Numbered from the stretch's first letter, positions 17,870-28,287 are shown. The stretch: 64,000 nt of DNA from Paraburkholderia hiiakae (GCF_904848665.1 NZ_CAJHCQ010000005.1:124001-188000); one strand, 5' to 3'. Made by a program: numbers and translations. Notes: generated by a model from the letters alone, not told the origin.

Positions 17870-18784
17870 CTAGAACTGGTAATTGATCGAAACGTCGCAA
17901 ACTCCCCCCGTCTTCGTCTGGATGATCGGGCTGTGCGAGGCGCTGCCGAGCAGGCGCTTGATCGCGCCGTCGGCGCTCACGAACCAATGTTTGTTGACGA
18001 AGTACACCATCGTGATGCCGAAGCCGGCCGACTTGAGACCCGCGCTCGCGTCGTACTGACGGTAACCCGATGCAGCCGCCTGCTGCGGTGTCACGCCAAA
18101 CCAGCTCTGCATGTAGTTGGAGTCGGCGAACGTGACCGAGGGGCCGGCGAACCAGTAGAAGTTCTGGTTGCTGCCCGGCAGCGGCATATAGGCGCCGAGA
18201 TCCGCAGTCCAGCCATTCGAGCCGCCGAAACTGCGCGTGAAGGCGGTGCGGAACACGAGCGGAAAGTCCTTCGAAATCACGTACTCGCCGGCGATCTTCA
18301 ATTCTGGCGACGGGTTGATGTTGCCCATCCCGTGCAGCCGCGTCGGGTCGTCCTGGCCGCGCCGTCCGAGGTCGTAGGCCCCGGCGACGCTCACGCGCCA
18401 GTTCGGGCCCTGCAGAACGTTGGCGCCGAAGCCTTCGCCCGTCGAGCCGAAGAGGATGTCTTTGTAGCGCAGGTCGATGCTCGGCCCGACCAATGTGTGA
18501 TAGCGGTCCGAACCGTCGTAGCGCGGTTCGAAAGTCGCGCCCACGCCAAGCCGCGCCTCGAAGTCGGGGCGATTTGGCTGAAACATCTTTTCGAGCGGAA
18601 TGCCAGCGGAATACTGCCATTCGCCAAGCGGCGAGGGGGTTTGCGCCTCGGCACGCGGGGCAAGCGCGGCGAGGGCGCATGCCGCAGCGGCGAGAGACGC
18701 ACGCTGCGTGGCCCGCGAGCGGCGCGGCGCGGTTGGTTTTATTCTGCTTGTTCTGCGTTGCGCAGTGCGGATTGCAAGTGGCAT
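17870..18784 (-). CDS. MipA/OmpV family outer-membrane protein
   Basis: 304 residues. A basic N-terminal region and Ala-rich hydrophobic segment end in APRAEAQ, giving a signal peptide of about 47 residues if the ATG at 18784 is right; a GGAGG ribosome site supports it. The mature protein is beta-rich with alternating aromatics (FEPRYDGSDRYHTLVGPSIDL, FGITMVYFVNKHWFVSADG) and ends in a C-terminal Phe (SINYQF), as expected for an outer-membrane barrel. The family includes MltA-interacting scaffolds and OmpV. Specific role unknown. No partner gene is adjacent. Confidence 0.83.
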   Translation of the reverse strand: MPLAIRTAQRRTSRIKPTAPRRSRATQRASLAAAACALAALAPRAEAQTPSPLGEWQYSAGIPLEKMFQPNRPDFEARLGVGATFEPRYDGSDRYHTLVGPSIDLRYKDILFGSTGEGFGANVLQGPNWRVSVAGAYDLGRRGQDDPTRLHGMGNINPSPELKIAGEYVISKDFPLVFRTAFTRSFGGSNGWTADLGAYMPLPGSNQNFYWFAGPSVTFADSNYMQSWFGVTPQQAAASGYRQYDASAGLKSAGFGITMVYFVNKHWFVSADGAIKRLLGSASHSPIIQTKTGGVCDVSINYQF

Positions 18785-19470
18785 GAAGCCTCCGGGTTTG
18801 CCTGGTTGGCCGCAGCGTCGTTTATTGAGTGTGATGAAAATACAAGGCGGAGTTCCGTGCGGCCGGGTTCGTCTCGCAAACCTCGTGCCTGAACGGTCGG
18901 TGTCCGCCCCAGCGTCTCGTCCCGCTCCCCGGCGGAAATGGCCGCCAGACATGGATGAAGAGCCAGAAAATAAGGATAGCTAATTGAATTGCCGATGCGC
19001 CCGCGCACCGTTTTGGCGCGCGGCATTGGCCCCGATTAAACCCTGGCGCTAAATTGCCGTTAGACAGGTATGGACATCGATGACGCGGCTCCCCCTGTGT
19101 CGCGGATTCCGAAGCCCATGTTTCACCCTCACAGCGGTAACCAACTTGCGCCGGTCGTGGTCGGGCCGGCGCATCTCTTTTTTTGCACCCAGCATCGCTT
19201 CAGCGTCGTGGTCGGCGCGTGTCCGATCCATGCTCGATCTGCGCGCTTCTGCGTCGATCCCTCTGCGCATTCCAGCGGCGGCGTGCATAGGATCCGCTGC
19301 GCCACAGCACCCGCGCTCGCCGGGTAACGCTGATACAGGTATCGCGACTACCACCCAACTCACTGTTTTTTATCGCTTTTTTTCAGGAAAGGCCCTGTAG
19401 TGGGCGGGTTTCGCGTGGCATAATCGATTCACACCGTATTGCCCCGCAGTCAAACATTTCCCCGCACATC
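18785..19470. other. 686-base gene-free region between mipA-like gene and leuC
   Basis: No reading frame with a ribosome site or protein-like composition is seen on either strand, and no tRNA. It must hold the divergent promoters of the MipA-like gene and of leuC. The only hint is CATAAT at 19419-19424, a fair -10 box 46 bases before leuC, without a matching -35. No Leu-rich leader peptide precedes leuC. Confidence 0.55.
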
Positions 19471-20880
19471 ATGGCAAAGACGCTCTACGACAAATTGTGG
19501 GACACGCATGTGGTCCACACGGAAGACGACGGCACGACGATTCTCTACATCGACCGTCATCTGTTGCACGAAGTCACCAGCCCGCAGGCTTTCGAAGGCC
19601 TGAAGCTGCACGAGCGCCCCGTGTGGCGCATCAGCGCGAACCTGGCGGTGTCCGACCATAACGTGCCCACCACCGACCGCAGCCACGGCATTGCCGACCC
19701 GGTTTCGAAGCTGCAGGTGGACACGCTCGATTCGAACTGCGACTCCTTCGGCATCACGCAGTTCAAGATGACCGACCAGCGTCAGGGCATCGTGCACATC
19801 GTCGGTCCCGAGCAGGGCGCCACGCTGCCCGGCATGACGATCGTGTGCGGCGACTCGCACACGTCCACGCACGGCGCGTTCGGCGCGCTTGCGCACGGCA
19901 TCGGCACCTCGGAAGTCGAGCACGTGCTGGCCACGCAAACGCTTCTGCAGAAGAAGAGCAAGAACATGCTCGTGAAGGTCGAGGGTCAACTGCCGCGCGG
20001 CTGCACCGCGAAGGACATCGTGCTCGCCATCATCGGCAAGATCGGCACGGCGGGCGGCACGGGTTACGCCATGGAGTTCGGCGGCTCGATGATCCGCGGC
20101 CTCACGATGGAAGGCCGCATGACCGTCTGCAACATGGCGATCGAAGGCGGCGCGCGCGCGGGCATGGTTGCCGTGGACGACACCACGATCGAATACCTCA
20201 AGGGCCGTCCGTTCTCGCCGCAAGGCGCCGAGTGGGACCAGGCCGTCGAGTACTGGAAGAACTTCCGCACCGACGAAGGCGCGCACTTCGACCGCGTGGT
20301 CGAACTGAGCGCGGCCGACATCGTCCCGCAGGTCACGTGGGGCACGTCGCCGGAAATGGTCACGGCGGTCGACAGCCGTGTGCCGGATCCCGAGCGCGAG
20401 AAGGACCCGGTCAAGCGCGACGCGATGGAACGTGCGCTGCACTACATGGCGCTCGAACCGAACACGCCGATCGAGTCGATCAAGCCGGACAAGATCTTCA
20501 TCGGTTCGTGCACGAACGCGCGTATCGAAGACCTGCGCGCCGCCGCTTATGTCGTGAAGAAGCTCGGCCGCCGCGTGGCGCCGAACATCCGTCTCGCGAT
20601 GGTGGTGCCGGGCTCGGGTCTCGTGAAGGCGCAAGCCGAGCGCGAAGGCCTCGACAAGGTGTTCACGGAAGCGGGCTTCGAATGGCGCGAGCCGGGTTGC
20701 TCGATGTGCCTCGCGATGAACGCCGACCGGCTGGAGCCGGGCGAGCGTTGCGCGTCGACTTCGAACCGCAACTTCGAAGGCCGTCAAGGCGCGGGCGGTC
20801 GCACGCACCTCGTGAGCCCGGCCATGGCAGCGGCCGCGGCAATCGAAGGCCATTTCGTCGACATTCGCAAGCTGGGGTAA
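19471..20880 (+). CDS. leuC: 3-isopropylmalate dehydratase large subunit
   Basis: 469 residues, aconitase superfamily. Cluster-ligand motifs are [33 protein letters not shown] and GCSMCLAMN. With LeuD it isomerises 2-isopropylmalate to 3-isopropylmalate in leucine synthesis, carrying the labile [4Fe-4S] cluster. It starts [15 protein letters not shown], the family N-terminus, although the ribosome site is weak. leuD begins 77 bases after its stop. Confidence 0.98.
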   Translation: MAKTLYDKLWDTHVVHTEDDGTTILYIDRHLLHEVTSPQAFEGLKLHERPVWRISANLAVSDHNVPTTDRSHGIADPVSKLQVDTLDSNCDSFGITQFKMTDQRQGIVHIVGPEQGATLPGMTIVCGDSHTSTHGAFGALAHGIGTSEVEHVLATQTLLQKKSKNMLVKVEGQLPRGCTAKDIVLAIIGKIGTAGGTGYAMEFGGSMIRGLTMEGRMTVCNMAIEGGARAGMVAVDDTTIEYLKGRPFSPQGAEWDQAVEYWKNFRTDEGAHFDRVVELSAADIVPQVTWGTSPEMVTAVDSRVPDPEREKDPVKRDAMERALHYMALEPNTPIESIKPDKIFIGSCTNARIEDLRAAAYVVKKLGRRVAPNIRLAMVVPGSGLVKAQAEREGLDKVFTEAGFEWREPGCSMCLAMNADRLEPGERCASTSNRNFEGRQGAGGRTHLVSPAMAAAAAIEGHFVDIRKLG

Positions 20881-20957
20881 GCGCACGGGGCGCATCGAAC
20901 TTAACTGAACGTATCGAAGCGCCCCAGCCCGATCAGCATCCATCAGGATCACGGATC

Positions 20958-21608
20958 ATGGAAAAATTCATCGTACACACCGGCGTCGTGGCGCCGCTCG
21001 ATCGCGAGAATGTCGATACCGACGCGATCATTCCGAAGCAGTTCCTCAAGTCGATCAAGCGCACCGGCTTCGGCCCGAATGCCTTCGACGAATGGCGTTA
21101 CCTCGATCACGGCGAGCCGGGCCAGGACAACTCGAAGCGCCCGCTCAATCCGGACTTCGTGCTGAACCAGCCGCGTTATCAGGGCGCTTCGGTGCTGCTC
21201 ACGCGCAAGAACTTCGGCTGCGGCAGCTCACGCGAGCACGCGCCGTGGGCGCTCGACCAGTACGGTTTCCGCGCGATCATCGCGCCGAGCTTCGCGGACA
21301 TCTTCTACAACAATTGCTTCAAGAACGGCCTGCTGCCGATCGTGCTGTCCGAATCGGACGTGGATCATCTGTTCAACGAAACGTACGCGTTCAACGGCTT
21401 CCAGCTCACGGTCGATCTGGACAAGCAGGTCGTGCGCACGACCGACGGCTCGAAGGGGTATCCGTTCGAAGTGGCCGCGTTCCGCCGCTACTGCCTCTTG
21501 AACGGCTTCGACGACATCGGCCTCACGCTGCGTCACGCCGACAAGATCCGCCAGTACGAAGCCGAGCGCCTCGCGCGCCAGCCGTGGCTGAACAACCGCG
21601 TGCTTTGA
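20958..21608 (+). CDS. leuD: 3-isopropylmalate dehydratase small subunit
   Basis: 216 residues forming the swivel domain that closes over the LeuC cluster. Motifs are [20 protein letters not shown] at the N-terminus and [15 protein letters not shown] in the centre. The ATG at 20958 matches the family start (MEKFIVHTG) and has AGGA upstream. Lying between leuC and leuB, it is certainly part of one leuCDB transcript ending at the terminator after leuB. Confidence 0.97.
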   Translation: MEKFIVHTGVVAPLDRENVDTDAIIPKQFLKSIKRTGFGPNAFDEWRYLDHGEPGQDNSKRPLNPDFVLNQPRYQGASVLLTRKNFGCGSSREHAPWALDQYGFRAIIAPSFADIFYNNCFKNGLLPIVLSESDVDHLFNETYAFNGFQLTVDLDKQVVRTTDGSKGYPFEVAAFRRYCLLNGFDDIGLTLRHADKIRQYEAERLARQPWLNNRVL

Positions 21609-21655
21609 TACGCGCTGATAAGCGCACACCGAACAACTGAGCGAGGAATCACAGG

Positions 21656-22723
21656 ATGAAGATTGCAGTGCTGCCGGGCGACGGCATCGGTCCCGAGATC
21701 GTCAAGGAAGCCGTGAAGGTGCTCAACGCACTTGGCGAAAAGTTCGAGCTGGAAGAGGCGCCGGTTGGCGGCGCGGGCTACGAGGCAAGCGGCCACCCGC
21801 TGCCCGAGGCAACGCTCGCGCTGGCCAAATCCGCCGACGCGATCCTGTTCGGCGCCGTGGGCGACTGGAAGTACGACAAGCTCGAACGTGCGCTGCGTCC
21901 CGAGCAGGCGATTCTCGGCCTGCGCAAGCATCTGGAACTGTTCGCGAACTTCCGTCCGGCGATCTGCTATCCGCAGCTCACGGGTGCGTCGTCGTTGAAG
22001 CCGGAAATCGTTTCGGGCCTCGACATCCTGATCGTGCGCGAACTGAATGGCGACATCTACTTCGGCCAGCCGCGTGGCACGCGCGAAGCGCCGGACGGCA
22101 ACTTCAAGGGCGCGCGCGAAGGGTTCGACACGATGCGCTATGCGGAGCCCGAAGTGCGCCGCATTGCTCACGTGGCGTTCCAGGCCGCGCAAAAGCGCCA
22201 GAAGAAGCTGACGTCCGTCGACAAGGCCAACGTGCTCGAAACGTCGCAGTTCTGGAAGGACATCATGATCGATGTCTCGAAGGAATACCCGGAAGTCGAG
22301 CTGTCGCACATGTACGTCGACAACGCGGCCATGCAGCTCGTGAAGGCGCCCAAGGCCTTCGACGTGGTGGTGACCGGCAACATGTTCGGCGACATTCTCT
22401 CGGACGAAGCCGCGATGCTCACGGGCTCGATCGGCATGCTGCCCTCGGCCTCGCTCGACAAGAACAACAAGGGTCTGTACGAGCCGTCGCACGGTTCGGC
22501 GCCGGATATCGCGGGCAAGGGCATTGCCAACCCGCTCGCCACGATCCTTTCGGCGGCCATGATGCTGCGCTACTCGCTGGGGCGCCCGGAGCAGGCGGAC
22601 CGTATTGAGAGCGCGGTGAAGAAGGTGCTCGAACAAGGCTATCGCACCGCCGACATCATCACGCCGGACTGCAAGCAGGTCGGCACGGTGGAAATGGGCG
22701 ACGCGGTGATCGCAGCGCTGTAA
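21656..22723 (+). CDS. leuB: 3-isopropylmalate dehydrogenase
   Basis: 355 residues, a beta-decarboxylating dehydrogenase. It begins [16 protein letters not shown] and has [14 protein letters not shown], the catalytic [14 protein letters not shown] region, [16 protein letters not shown] (metal-binding Asp residues) and [18 protein letters not shown]. It oxidises 3-isopropylmalate with NAD+, giving 2-ketoisocaproate. GAGGAA supplies the ribosome site. It is the last gene of leuCDB; a strong terminator follows 10 bases after the stop. Confidence 0.98.
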   Translation: MKIAVLPGDGIGPEIVKEAVKVLNALGEKFELEEAPVGGAGYEASGHPLPEATLALAKSADAILFGAVGDWKYDKLERALRPEQAILGLRKHLELFANFRPAICYPQLTGASSLKPEIVSGLDILIVRELNGDIYFGQPRGTREAPDGNFKGAREGFDTMRYAEPEVRRIAHVAFQAAQKRQKKLTSVDKANVLETSQFWKDIMIDVSKEYPEVELSHMYVDNAAMQLVKAPKAFDVVVTGNMFGDILSDEAAMLTGSIGMLPSASLDKNNKGLYEPSHGSAPDIAGKGIANPLATILSAAMMLRYSLGRPEQADRIESAVKKVLEQGYRTADIITPDCKQVGTVEMGDAVIAAL

Positions 22724-22733
22724 GGAAGTCGTG

Positions 22734-22765
22734 AAAGGGCATGCCTGAGTGGCATGCCCTTTTTT
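22734..22765 (+). terminator. Intrinsic terminator after leuB
   Basis: A 12-bp perfect stem (AAAGGGCATGCC at 22734-22745 with GGCATGCCCTTT at 22751-22762), a loop TGAGT and a run of T. It separates leuCDB from asd, so asd must have its own promoter. Confidence 0.93.
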
Positions 22766-22876
22766 GTTCAAAAATGCGCAAGCAACGACGATAGCGGCCG
22801 ATAGTGGCAATACGCGGCCAGGTGTCGCTAATAGCGCAAAATGCGGGTCCCCCCGCGCGAATTCACGGTTTTCGTG

Positions 22877-22882
22877 TATATT
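22877..22882 (+). promoter_or_regulatory. Candidate -10 box for the asd transcript
   Basis: TATATT lies six bases upstream of the leader-peptide ATG, so transcription would begin at about that ATG and the leader would be translated without a ribosome site. No -35 box at 16-18 bases is recognisable. TG lies directly before the hexamer, which may compensate. The call rests on one hexamer in an AT-poor setting and its placement after the leuB terminator. Confidence 0.4.
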
Positions 22883-22888
22883 GTTTCG

Positions 22889-23002
22889 ATGGCGAAGATC
22901 TCCCCGATCACGACTGTTACGAACATCCGCGGCACGGCCCGCGCGATTTCGCTCGCCATTAGCACGAAAACCACGATTACGAAAACGATCACCATTCGTT
23001 GA
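22889..23002 (+). CDS. Putative Thr/Ile-rich attenuation leader peptide of asd
   Basis: A 37-codon frame, ATG at 22889 to TGA at 23000-23002, lying between the leuB terminator and asd. Ten residues are Thr and eight are Ile, concentrated at the end: the last 13 are [13 protein letters not shown]. This strongly resembles the E. coli thr operon leader (KRISTTITTTITITT). Asd makes aspartate semialdehyde, the precursor of Thr, Ile, Met and Lys, so Thr/Ile charging is a sensible signal. A ribosome stalled at the Thr/Ile run would sit directly before the pairing sequences at 23004-23063. No Shine-Dalgarno is present; translation may be leaderless. The frame differs from asd. Function is inferred from composition and position. 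Confidence 0.7.
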   Translation: MAKISPITTVTNIRGTARAISLAISTKTTITKTITIR

Positions 23003-23023
23003 TCGCTCGTCGTGCCCGCTCAT

Positions 23024-23063
23024 CTTCCCCGCGCGGCCACGCCGGGCGAGCGAAGCGGGGAAG
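23024..23063 (+). promoter_or_regulatory. Hairpin between leader peptide and asd (candidate attenuator)
   Basis: CTTCCCCGC (23024-23032) and GCGGGGAAG (23055-23063) are exact inverted repeats. A competing pairing is CGCTCG (23004-23009), right after the leader stop, with CGAGCG (23047-23052) in the loop of the first hairpin. The two cannot both form easily. No T run follows (TGTCCATCTC), so if it attenuates it may act through Rho or by controlling access to the asd ribosome site at 23074-23079. Confidence 0.5.
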
Positions 23064-23084
23064 TGTCCATCTCAAGGGTTAGTC

Positions 23085-24206
23085 ATGAACGTAGGTCTCG
23101 TAGGTTGGCGCGGCATGGTCGGCAGCGTGCTGATGCAGCGCATGCAGGAAGAACGTGATTTCGACCTGATCGAACCGGTGTTTTTCAGCACCAGCAACGC
23201 AGGCGGCGCGGCTCCGTCGTTCGCCAAAAACGAGACGAAGCTCAAGGACGCGAACAGCGTCGACGAGCTCAAGAAGTGCGACATCATCATCACGTGCCAG
23301 GGCGGCGACTACACCAACGAGGTGTATCCGAAGCTGCGCGCGGCAGGCTGGACCGGTTACTGGATCGACGCGGCCTCGGCGCTGCGCATGAAAGACGACG
23401 CCGTCATCATCCTCGACCCGGTCAACCTCGACGTCATCAAGGACGCGCTGGTCAAGGGTCAGAAGGACTTCGTCGGCGGCAACTGCACGGTCAGCCTCAT
23501 GCTGATGGCGCTGGGCGGCCTGTTCCGCGAGAACCTCGTCGACTGGATGACGGCCATGACGTACCAGGCCGCTTCGGGCGCGGGCGCGCAGAACATGCGC
23601 GAACTGCTCTCGCAGATGGGCGCGCTCAACGCATCGGTGGCGAGCGAGCTGGCCAACCCGTCGTCGGCGATCCTCGACATCGACCGCAAGGTGCTCGCCA
23701 CGATGAACAGCGACGCGATGCCTACCGAGCACTTCGGCGTGCCGCTCGCGGGCTCGCTGATCCCCTGGATCGACAAGGACCTCGGCAACGGCATGTCGAA
23801 GGAAGAGTGGAAGGGCGGCGCGGAAACCAACAAGATTCTCGGCAAGCCGGCGATGGGCCAGCCGGGTTCGATTCCGGTGGATGGCCTGTGCGTGCGTATC
23901 GGCGCGATGCGTTGCCACTCGCAGGCGCTCACGATCAAGCTGAAGAAGGACGTGCCGCTCGACGAGATCGACGGCATCCTCGCCTCGGCCAACGACTGGG
24001 TCAAGGTCGTGCCGAACCAGCGCGAGGCTTCGATGCGCGATCTGTCGCCGGCCGTGGTCACGGGCACGCTGTCGGTGCCGGTGGGCCGTCTGCGCAAGCT
24101 GGCCATGGGCGGCGAGTATCTGTCGGCCTTCACGGTGGGCGATCAGCTGCTGTGGGGTGCGGCTGAACCGCTGCGCCGCATGTTGCGCATTCTGCTGGAC
24201 AAGTGA
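23085..24206 (+). CDS. asd: Aspartate-semialdehyde dehydrogenase
   Basis: 373 residues, Gram-negative type. The N-terminal NADP motif is [18 protein letters not shown]. The catalytic Cys lies in [16 protein letters not shown], with Gln in [13 protein letters not shown] and the His in [17 protein letters not shown]. It reduces aspartyl phosphate to the semialdehyde, feeding Lys/diaminopimelate, Met, Thr and Ile. The frame is open 112 codons upstream, but that part is low-complexity and crosses the leader; the ATG at 23085 with AAGGG upstream matches the family. A Thr/Ile-rich leader peptide precedes it and a strong terminator follows. Confidence 0.98.
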   Translation: MNVGLVGWRGMVGSVLMQRMQEERDFDLIEPVFFSTSNAGGAAPSFAKNETKLKDANSVDELKKCDIIITCQGGDYTNEVYPKLRAAGWTGYWIDAASALRMKDDAVIILDPVNLDVIKDALVKGQKDFVGGNCTVSLMLMALGGLFRENLVDWMTAMTYQAASGAGAQNMRELLSQMGALNASVASELANPSSAILDIDRKVLATMNSDAMPTEHFGVPLAGSLIPWIDKDLGNGMSKEEWKGGAETNKILGKPAMGQPGSIPVDGLCVRIGAMRCHSQALTIKLKKDVPLDEIDGILASANDWVKVVPNQREASMRDLSPAVVTGTLSVPVGRLRKLAMGGEYLSAFTVGDQLLWGAAEPLRRMLRILLDK

Positions 24207-24246
24207 ATGAATTAAACTACGCGGCTAATGACGCGTAGACAGGGTG

Positions 24247-24278
24247 AAAAGCGCCGCGCCAGTCGCGGCGCTTTTTTT
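24247..24278 (+). terminator. Intrinsic terminator after asd
   Basis: AAAAGCGCCGCG (24247-24258) pairs with CGCGGCGCTTTT (24264-24275) around CCAGT, followed by a T run. It ends asd 41 bases after the stop. The A run on the 5' side would also let it work on the opposite strand. Confidence 0.93.
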
Positions 24279-24312
24279 ATTGCATGCTTTTTATTGCATG
24301 CATCGATGCAAT
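24276..24312. repeat. Direct and inverted ATTGCATGC repeats upstream of fimV
   Basis: TTTATTGCATGC occurs at 24276-24287 and again at 24290-24301. The second copy also forms an inverted repeat, ATTGCAT (24293-24299) with ATGCAAT (24306-24312). It overlaps the terminator tail and lies 61 bases before fimV. It may be an operator or only a by-product of the AT-rich tail. Confidence 0.5.
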
Positions 24313-24372
24313 CGCCCCGAAGCACACTCCTATTTGATCGAGAGCCGCAAGAGCGGTATGCCAGGGCAACTG

Positions 24373-26730
24373 ATGATCGTTCGATTTGATTCTGTTTCCG
24401 CCGCGCCTCGCGCGAAGCGCGCCCAAGGGCGGCGCGCCATCCGCGCCACCGTGGCGGCGGCGAGTTTCCTGTTCTGCGGCCTGGCGGCTGCGCAGGGCGG
24501 CGCGACTGCGGCGCCAGGCGCTGCGAGCGCGGCCTCTTCCGCCGCGTTTGCGGCGAGCGTCGCGGGGCAATACACCGTTCATCCCGGCCAGTCACTGCAC
24601 GACGTGGCCGTCGACCTCACGCAGTCGCACGACAAGGCCACGCTCGCACGCATGAGCCAGGCGCTGTTCGATGCGAACCCCAATGCGTTCATCAAGCAGG
24701 ATCCCAGCCGTATGCGCGTGGGTGCGACGCTGAACGTGCCGGCAACGCCGGACGTGTCCAGCGCGGCGGCGGGCATGACGGCGGCTTCGGGTGGGGCTGC
24801 TGCGGCTTCGGCGGGGGCTTCGGCTGCCGCCAGCGCGGCCGCCGCTGCGGCGACTGCGCCTGCTGCATCCGCAGCGACCGCCAGCACACCCGTTGCGGCT
24901 TCGAGCGCTGCCGCCGAGGCTGTAGCGGCTGCATCGTCGGCCGCCGCCGCCGCGACGGCCGGCGCGAGTTCGGCCAGCGCGGCCGCGGCCACTGCGGCAC
25001 CTGCCTCGGCTGTCGCAGCGAGCGGCCCCGAAGCGGCCGCGCAAGGTGCTTCCGGCGCGGCGACGGGCGCGAGTGCCGCAGCGCCGGCGTCAGCGGCCAG
25101 CGACTCGCACGTGTGGAGCGGCTCGATCCAGTCGGCCCCGGCCAGCGGTGCGGCAGGCGCTTCGGCCCAAGGCGCGAAGGGTGGCCCCGTAACGGTCTCC
25201 AGCCTCCAGCAACTGCTCGCATTGAAGAACCGCGTGCTGATGGCGTTGCAGCAGCACGGCATTGGCAAGCCGGCGCAAGTCGCGGGCGGCGCGTCCGCGG
25301 GTGCGCCCGCCGCGCAAGGCGGCGCGCCTGCGCAGAACGGCGTGGTGAACGTCGGCGCGGCCAGCGGTCAACCGGAAGTCTCGCCGATCGCCATGGGGGC
25401 CGTGGCGGCGGTCGTCGTCGCGCTGCTGGCGTTGTTTGTGCGCCTGCTCATGCGCAAGCGCAAGAAGTCCGTCGATCAGGCGCCGTCGACGTCCTCCGCA
25501 GCCGCTGTTGCCGCCGTGCCTGTGGCCGAGGAGCCGCCGGTGTTGCGCGAGCCGGTTACGCGCGCGGGCGATGAACCGCATGCGGGCGCGATTGCACCTG
25601 CGGCTGAAGCCGAATTCATGCCGCCGGTTGCGCCCGAGGCGGACGAAGTCGCGATCACGCCGGTGCCTACGCCCGCTGTCTCGTCCGCGCCGCTTGAGCA
25701 CGACGAAACGGCCGCGCACGCCGCTAGCGCAGCGGACGTGGACGCGAGCGATGGGCATGGCGCCGAAGCGCTGCCGCCTACGCTAACCGAGCGGCTGCAT
25801 CCCGTCGCGCCGCAAGAGCCGTCCGTCGCGCAGGAAGCTCACGCAGCACAAGAGCTGCCGCACGGCGTCGAACCGGACGAACCGCACACGCTGGCCGACG
25901 CGACCGAAGCCGCAAGCCTTGCCGCCGCGGCGGAGCTGGGCGCGGATGCGCTGCCGCCCGAAAGCATCGGTGCGCCGCGCGCAGCCGAAGACGCCGAGGC
26001 GCTGGCGCGCACGCTGGAAGACCCGGCGCGCGCCCAAAAGCCTGCTACACCCGATATCGCGCTGGACTTCGGCGACGGCGCCCCGCAAGCCGCGCAAACG
26101 CAGCAAGCATTACAGGCCGAGCCGCCCATCGCGCAAACGCCGCCCATTGCCGAAGCCTTCGAGCGCCCGCCGGCGCCGCTTACCGCACCCGGTATTCCGT
26201 CAGTACCCGCAGTCACCGCAGAAGACATGAGTTACGCCGAAGTACCGATCGCGTTCCCGCACGATGCAATCGAAGCGCTGGGCGGCCTCGACCTGCCCCT
26301 GCCGCCGCGCATCGGGGAGCCGGTCATCCCCACTGGGCCGCTCTCGACCGAGCCGGCCGCCACGCCCGAGGCGTCGGCGCGTCTCTCGTCGCCGTTCTTC
26401 GAGCCGCCGACGCCGATGGCGGGCGCGGCCATCGAGGCGGGGACGGCGGGCGCGGGCGCGCTCGCAGGCCTCGGCGCACCGCGCTTTGGCGCGCTCACGC
26501 TCGACTTCGACCTGAACCTGCCGCCCGATTCGGCCGAGCCGCTGCCGGTCTTCACGCCCGAGCAGCTCGCGCGCATCGCGCGCAACAAGCTCGATCTCGC
26601 GCACGAATACATCGCGCTTGGCGACGTATCTGGCGCCCGCTCGCTCATCAACGAAGTGATCGAGTCGAACGATCCCGCCACGCGCAGCGACGCGCAGGCG
26701 CTGCTGTCGACGCTCGCTCCGCTCTCGTGA
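24373..26730 (+). CDS. fimV: FimV-type peptidoglycan-binding inner-membrane protein
   Basis: 785 residues. A basic then hydrophobic N-terminus (about 20-40, ending AAAQGG) serves as a signal. A LysM-like peptidoglycan-binding region spans about 66-123 ([15 protein letters not shown] to RVGATLNVP). A very Ala/Ser-rich linker follows to about 250, then a membrane helix at about 340-362 ([20 protein letters not shown]) with a basic RKRKK stop, a long acidic Pro/Ala-rich cytoplasmic stretch, and the conserved FimV C-terminal helical motif from about 727 ([33 protein letters not shown]). FimV-like proteins organise the cell pole and type IV pili and regulate cAMP or chemosensory systems. The ATG at 24373 has AGGG six bases upstream. 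truA follows after 16 bases. Confidence 0.88.
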   Translation: MIVRFDSVSAAPRAKRAQGRRAIRATVAAASFLFCGLAAAQGGATAAPGAASAASSAAFAASVAGQYTVHPGQSLHDVAVDLTQSHDKATLARMSQALFDANPNAFIKQDPSRMRVGATLNVPATPDVSSAAAGMTAASGGAAAASAGASAAASAAAAAATAPAASAATASTPVAASSAAAEAVAAASSAAAAATAGASSASAAAATAAPASAVAASGPEAAAQGASGAATGASAAAPASAASDSHVWSGSIQSAPASGAAGASAQGAKGGPVTVSSLQQLLALKNRVLMALQQHGIGKPAQVAGGASAGAPAAQGGAPAQNGVVNVGAASGQPEVSPIAMGAVAAVVVALLALFVRLLMRKRKKSVDQAPSTSSAAAVAAVPVAEEPPVLREPVTRAGDEPHAGAIAPAAEAEFMPPVAPEADEVAITPVPTPAVSSAPLEHDETAAHAASAADVDASDGHGAEALPPTLTERLHPVAPQEPSVAQEAHAAQELPHGVEPDEPHTLADATEAASLAAAAELGADALPPESIGAPRAAEDAEALARTLEDPARAQKPATPDIALDFGDGAPQAAQTQQALQAEPPIAQTPPIAEAFERPPAPLTAPGIPSVPAVTAEDMSYAEVPIAFPHDAIEALGGLDLPLPPRIGEPVIPTGPLSTEPAATPEASARLSSPFFEPPTPMAGAAIEAGTAGAGALAGLGAPRFGALTLDFDLNLPPDSAEPLPVFTPEQLARIARNKLDLAHEYIALGDVSGARSLINEVIESNDPATRSDAQALLSTLAPLS

Positions 26731-26746
26731 CGCCGGTGCAAGCCGT

Positions 26747-27562
26747 ATGCGTATCGCGCTAGGAATCCAGTACGACGGCGCCGCGTTCTGCGGCTGGCAG
26801 TCGCAGCCGCACGGCAAGACAGTGCAGGACGCGCTCGAGCGCGCGCTGCGCGAGTTCGCCACCGTGCCGCTGTCCACCATCGTCGCGGGCCGCACCGACA
26901 CGGGCGTGCACGGGCTCGGCCAGGTGGTGCACTTCGACACCGACCTCGACCGCACGCCCTTCTCGTGGGTGCGCGGCACCAACGCGTTCCTGCCCTCGAC
27001 GGTGGCCGTGCAGTGGGCCAAGCCGATGCCCGAAGCGTTCCACGCGCGCTTTGCGGCGTTCGAGCGCACCTACTACTACGTGCTCTACGTGAAGCCCGTG
27101 CGCTCGCCGATGCTGGCGGCCCGCGCGGGCTGGATTCACACGCCGCTCGATGTCGATGCCATGCGCGAGGCGGCGGCGCACCTCATCGGCGAGCACGATT
27201 TTTCGTCGTTCCGCTCGTCGGAGTGCCAGGCGAAGACGCCGGTGAAGCATCTGTACCAGATCGACATCCGGCCGCAGGGCGACTTCATCCACTTCCGCTT
27301 TCGCGCCAACGCGTTCCTGCACCACATGGTCCGCAACCTGATGGGTTGCCTCGTGGCCGTGGGGCGAGGGCGCTACCCGGCCGCGTGGATGGCCGAAGTG
27401 CTGGCTGGCCGCGACCGCACCGTGGCAGCGCCGACCTTCATGCCCGACGGCCTCTATCTCGCCCAGGTAGGCTATCCTGACGAGTTCGCGGTACCGGCGC
27501 CGCATACGGCCAGCGTGCCGTGGAGCGCGATCTGGAGCGATGCGCCCGAAGGGCGTGCCTGA
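26747..27562 (+). CDS. truA: tRNA pseudouridine(38-40) synthase
   Basis: 271 residues. The catalytic Asp51 is in [15 protein letters not shown]. Other family signatures are [33 protein letters not shown] and [19 protein letters not shown]. It isomerises uridines 38-40 in the tRNA anticodon arm. It starts 16 bases after fimV and precedes trpF by 44 bases, the standard order in this lineage. Confidence 0.97.
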   Translation: MRIALGIQYDGAAFCGWQSQPHGKTVQDALERALREFATVPLSTIVAGRTDTGVHGLGQVVHFDTDLDRTPFSWVRGTNAFLPSTVAVQWAKPMPEAFHARFAAFERTYYYVLYVKPVRSPMLAARAGWIHTPLDVDAMREAAAHLIGEHDFSSFRSSECQAKTPVKHLYQIDIRPQGDFIHFRFRANAFLHHMVRNLMGCLVAVGRGRYPAAWMAEVLAGRDRTVAAPTFMPDGLYLAQVGYPDEFAVPAPHTASVPWSAIWSDAPEGRA

Positions 27563-27606
27563 AGCGCCCCGCTTGAATCATCGAGACCAACCCCGCATTT
27601 ACGATC

Positions 27607-28287
27607 ATGACGTCAGCCGAGCAACCCGCCCCCGCGCACCGCACCCGCATCAAGCTGTGCGGACTTTCGACGCCCGAGGCGGTTGCGCACGCCGTCGACC
27701 TCGGCGCGGACGCCGTCGGCTTCGTGTTCTACCCGCCCAGCCCGCGCTCGGTGAGCGTGGCGCAGGCGGTCGAGCTCACGCACGACCTGCCGCCGTTCGT
27801 GTCGGTCGTGGGTCTCTTCGTGAATGCCACGCCGCAGTGGATGAGCGAAGTGGCGAGCAACGTCTCGCTCACCATGCTTCAGTTTCACGGCGACGAAACG
27901 CCCGAGCAGTGCGAGTCGCTGGCTTCCGTTGCCGGTTTGCCCTGGTTGCGCGCGCTGCGAGTGGCGGCAGATACTCAGCAGGCCGATTTGATAGAATCGG
28001 CTAATCGTTATTCATCAGCCAGCGGCCTGTTGTTCGACACCCATGTCGAAGGGTACGGCGGCGGCGGAAAGGTCTTCGATTGGTCACTTATTCCCGCAGG
28101 GCTCGCGCGTCGGGCCGTTTTGAGTGGTGGCTTGAACGCGCAAAACGTCAGTGATGCGATTCGCCAGGTGCGTCCGTTCGCCGTCGATGTCTCCAGTGGC
28201 ATCGAGGTTCCGGGCGCAAGGGGCGTGAAGGATCACGCCCGCATGGCGGCGTTCGTGCGCGCAGTGCGCGAAGCGGACGCGGGATAA
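27607..28287 (+). CDS. trpF: Phosphoribosylanthranilate isomerase
   Basis: 226 residues, a TIM barrel. The catalytic Cys is in IKLCGLSTPEAV near the N-terminus and the general acid Asp is in LLFDTHVEGYGG. Phosphate-binding elements are AVLSGGLNAQNV and FAVDVSSGIE. It catalyses the third committed step of tryptophan synthesis. The first codons carry an extra Ala/Pro-rich tail of about 14 residues. It is followed by trpB after 63 bases containing a small CCACG-CAA-CGTGG hairpin. Confidence 0.96.
   Translation: MTSAEQPAPAHRTRIKLCGLSTPEAVAHAVDLGADAVGFVFYPPSPRSVSVAQAVELTHDLPPFVSVVGLFVNATPQWMSEVASNVSLTMLQFHGDETPEQCESLASVAGLPWLRALRVAADTQQADLIESANRYSSASGLLFDTHVEGYGGGGKVFDWSLIPAGLARRAVLSGGLNAQNVSDAIRQVRPFAVDVSSGIEVPGARGVKDHARMAAFVRAVREADAG

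Noticed and set aside
19080..19400. A 106-codon plus-strand frame before leuC
   Set aside because: Arg/Ser/Ala-rich without domain signals or a proper ribosome site, and no Leu run that would suggest a leader peptide.
19419..19424. CATAAT as the leuC promoter
   Set aside because: No -35 box at a suitable distance; mentioned only as a hint in the gene-free region.
22749..23084. An N-terminal extension of asd by 112 codons from a GTG
   Set aside because: The extension starts inside the leuB terminator, is Arg/Ser/Pro-rich, and the family start with a ribosome site is at 23085.
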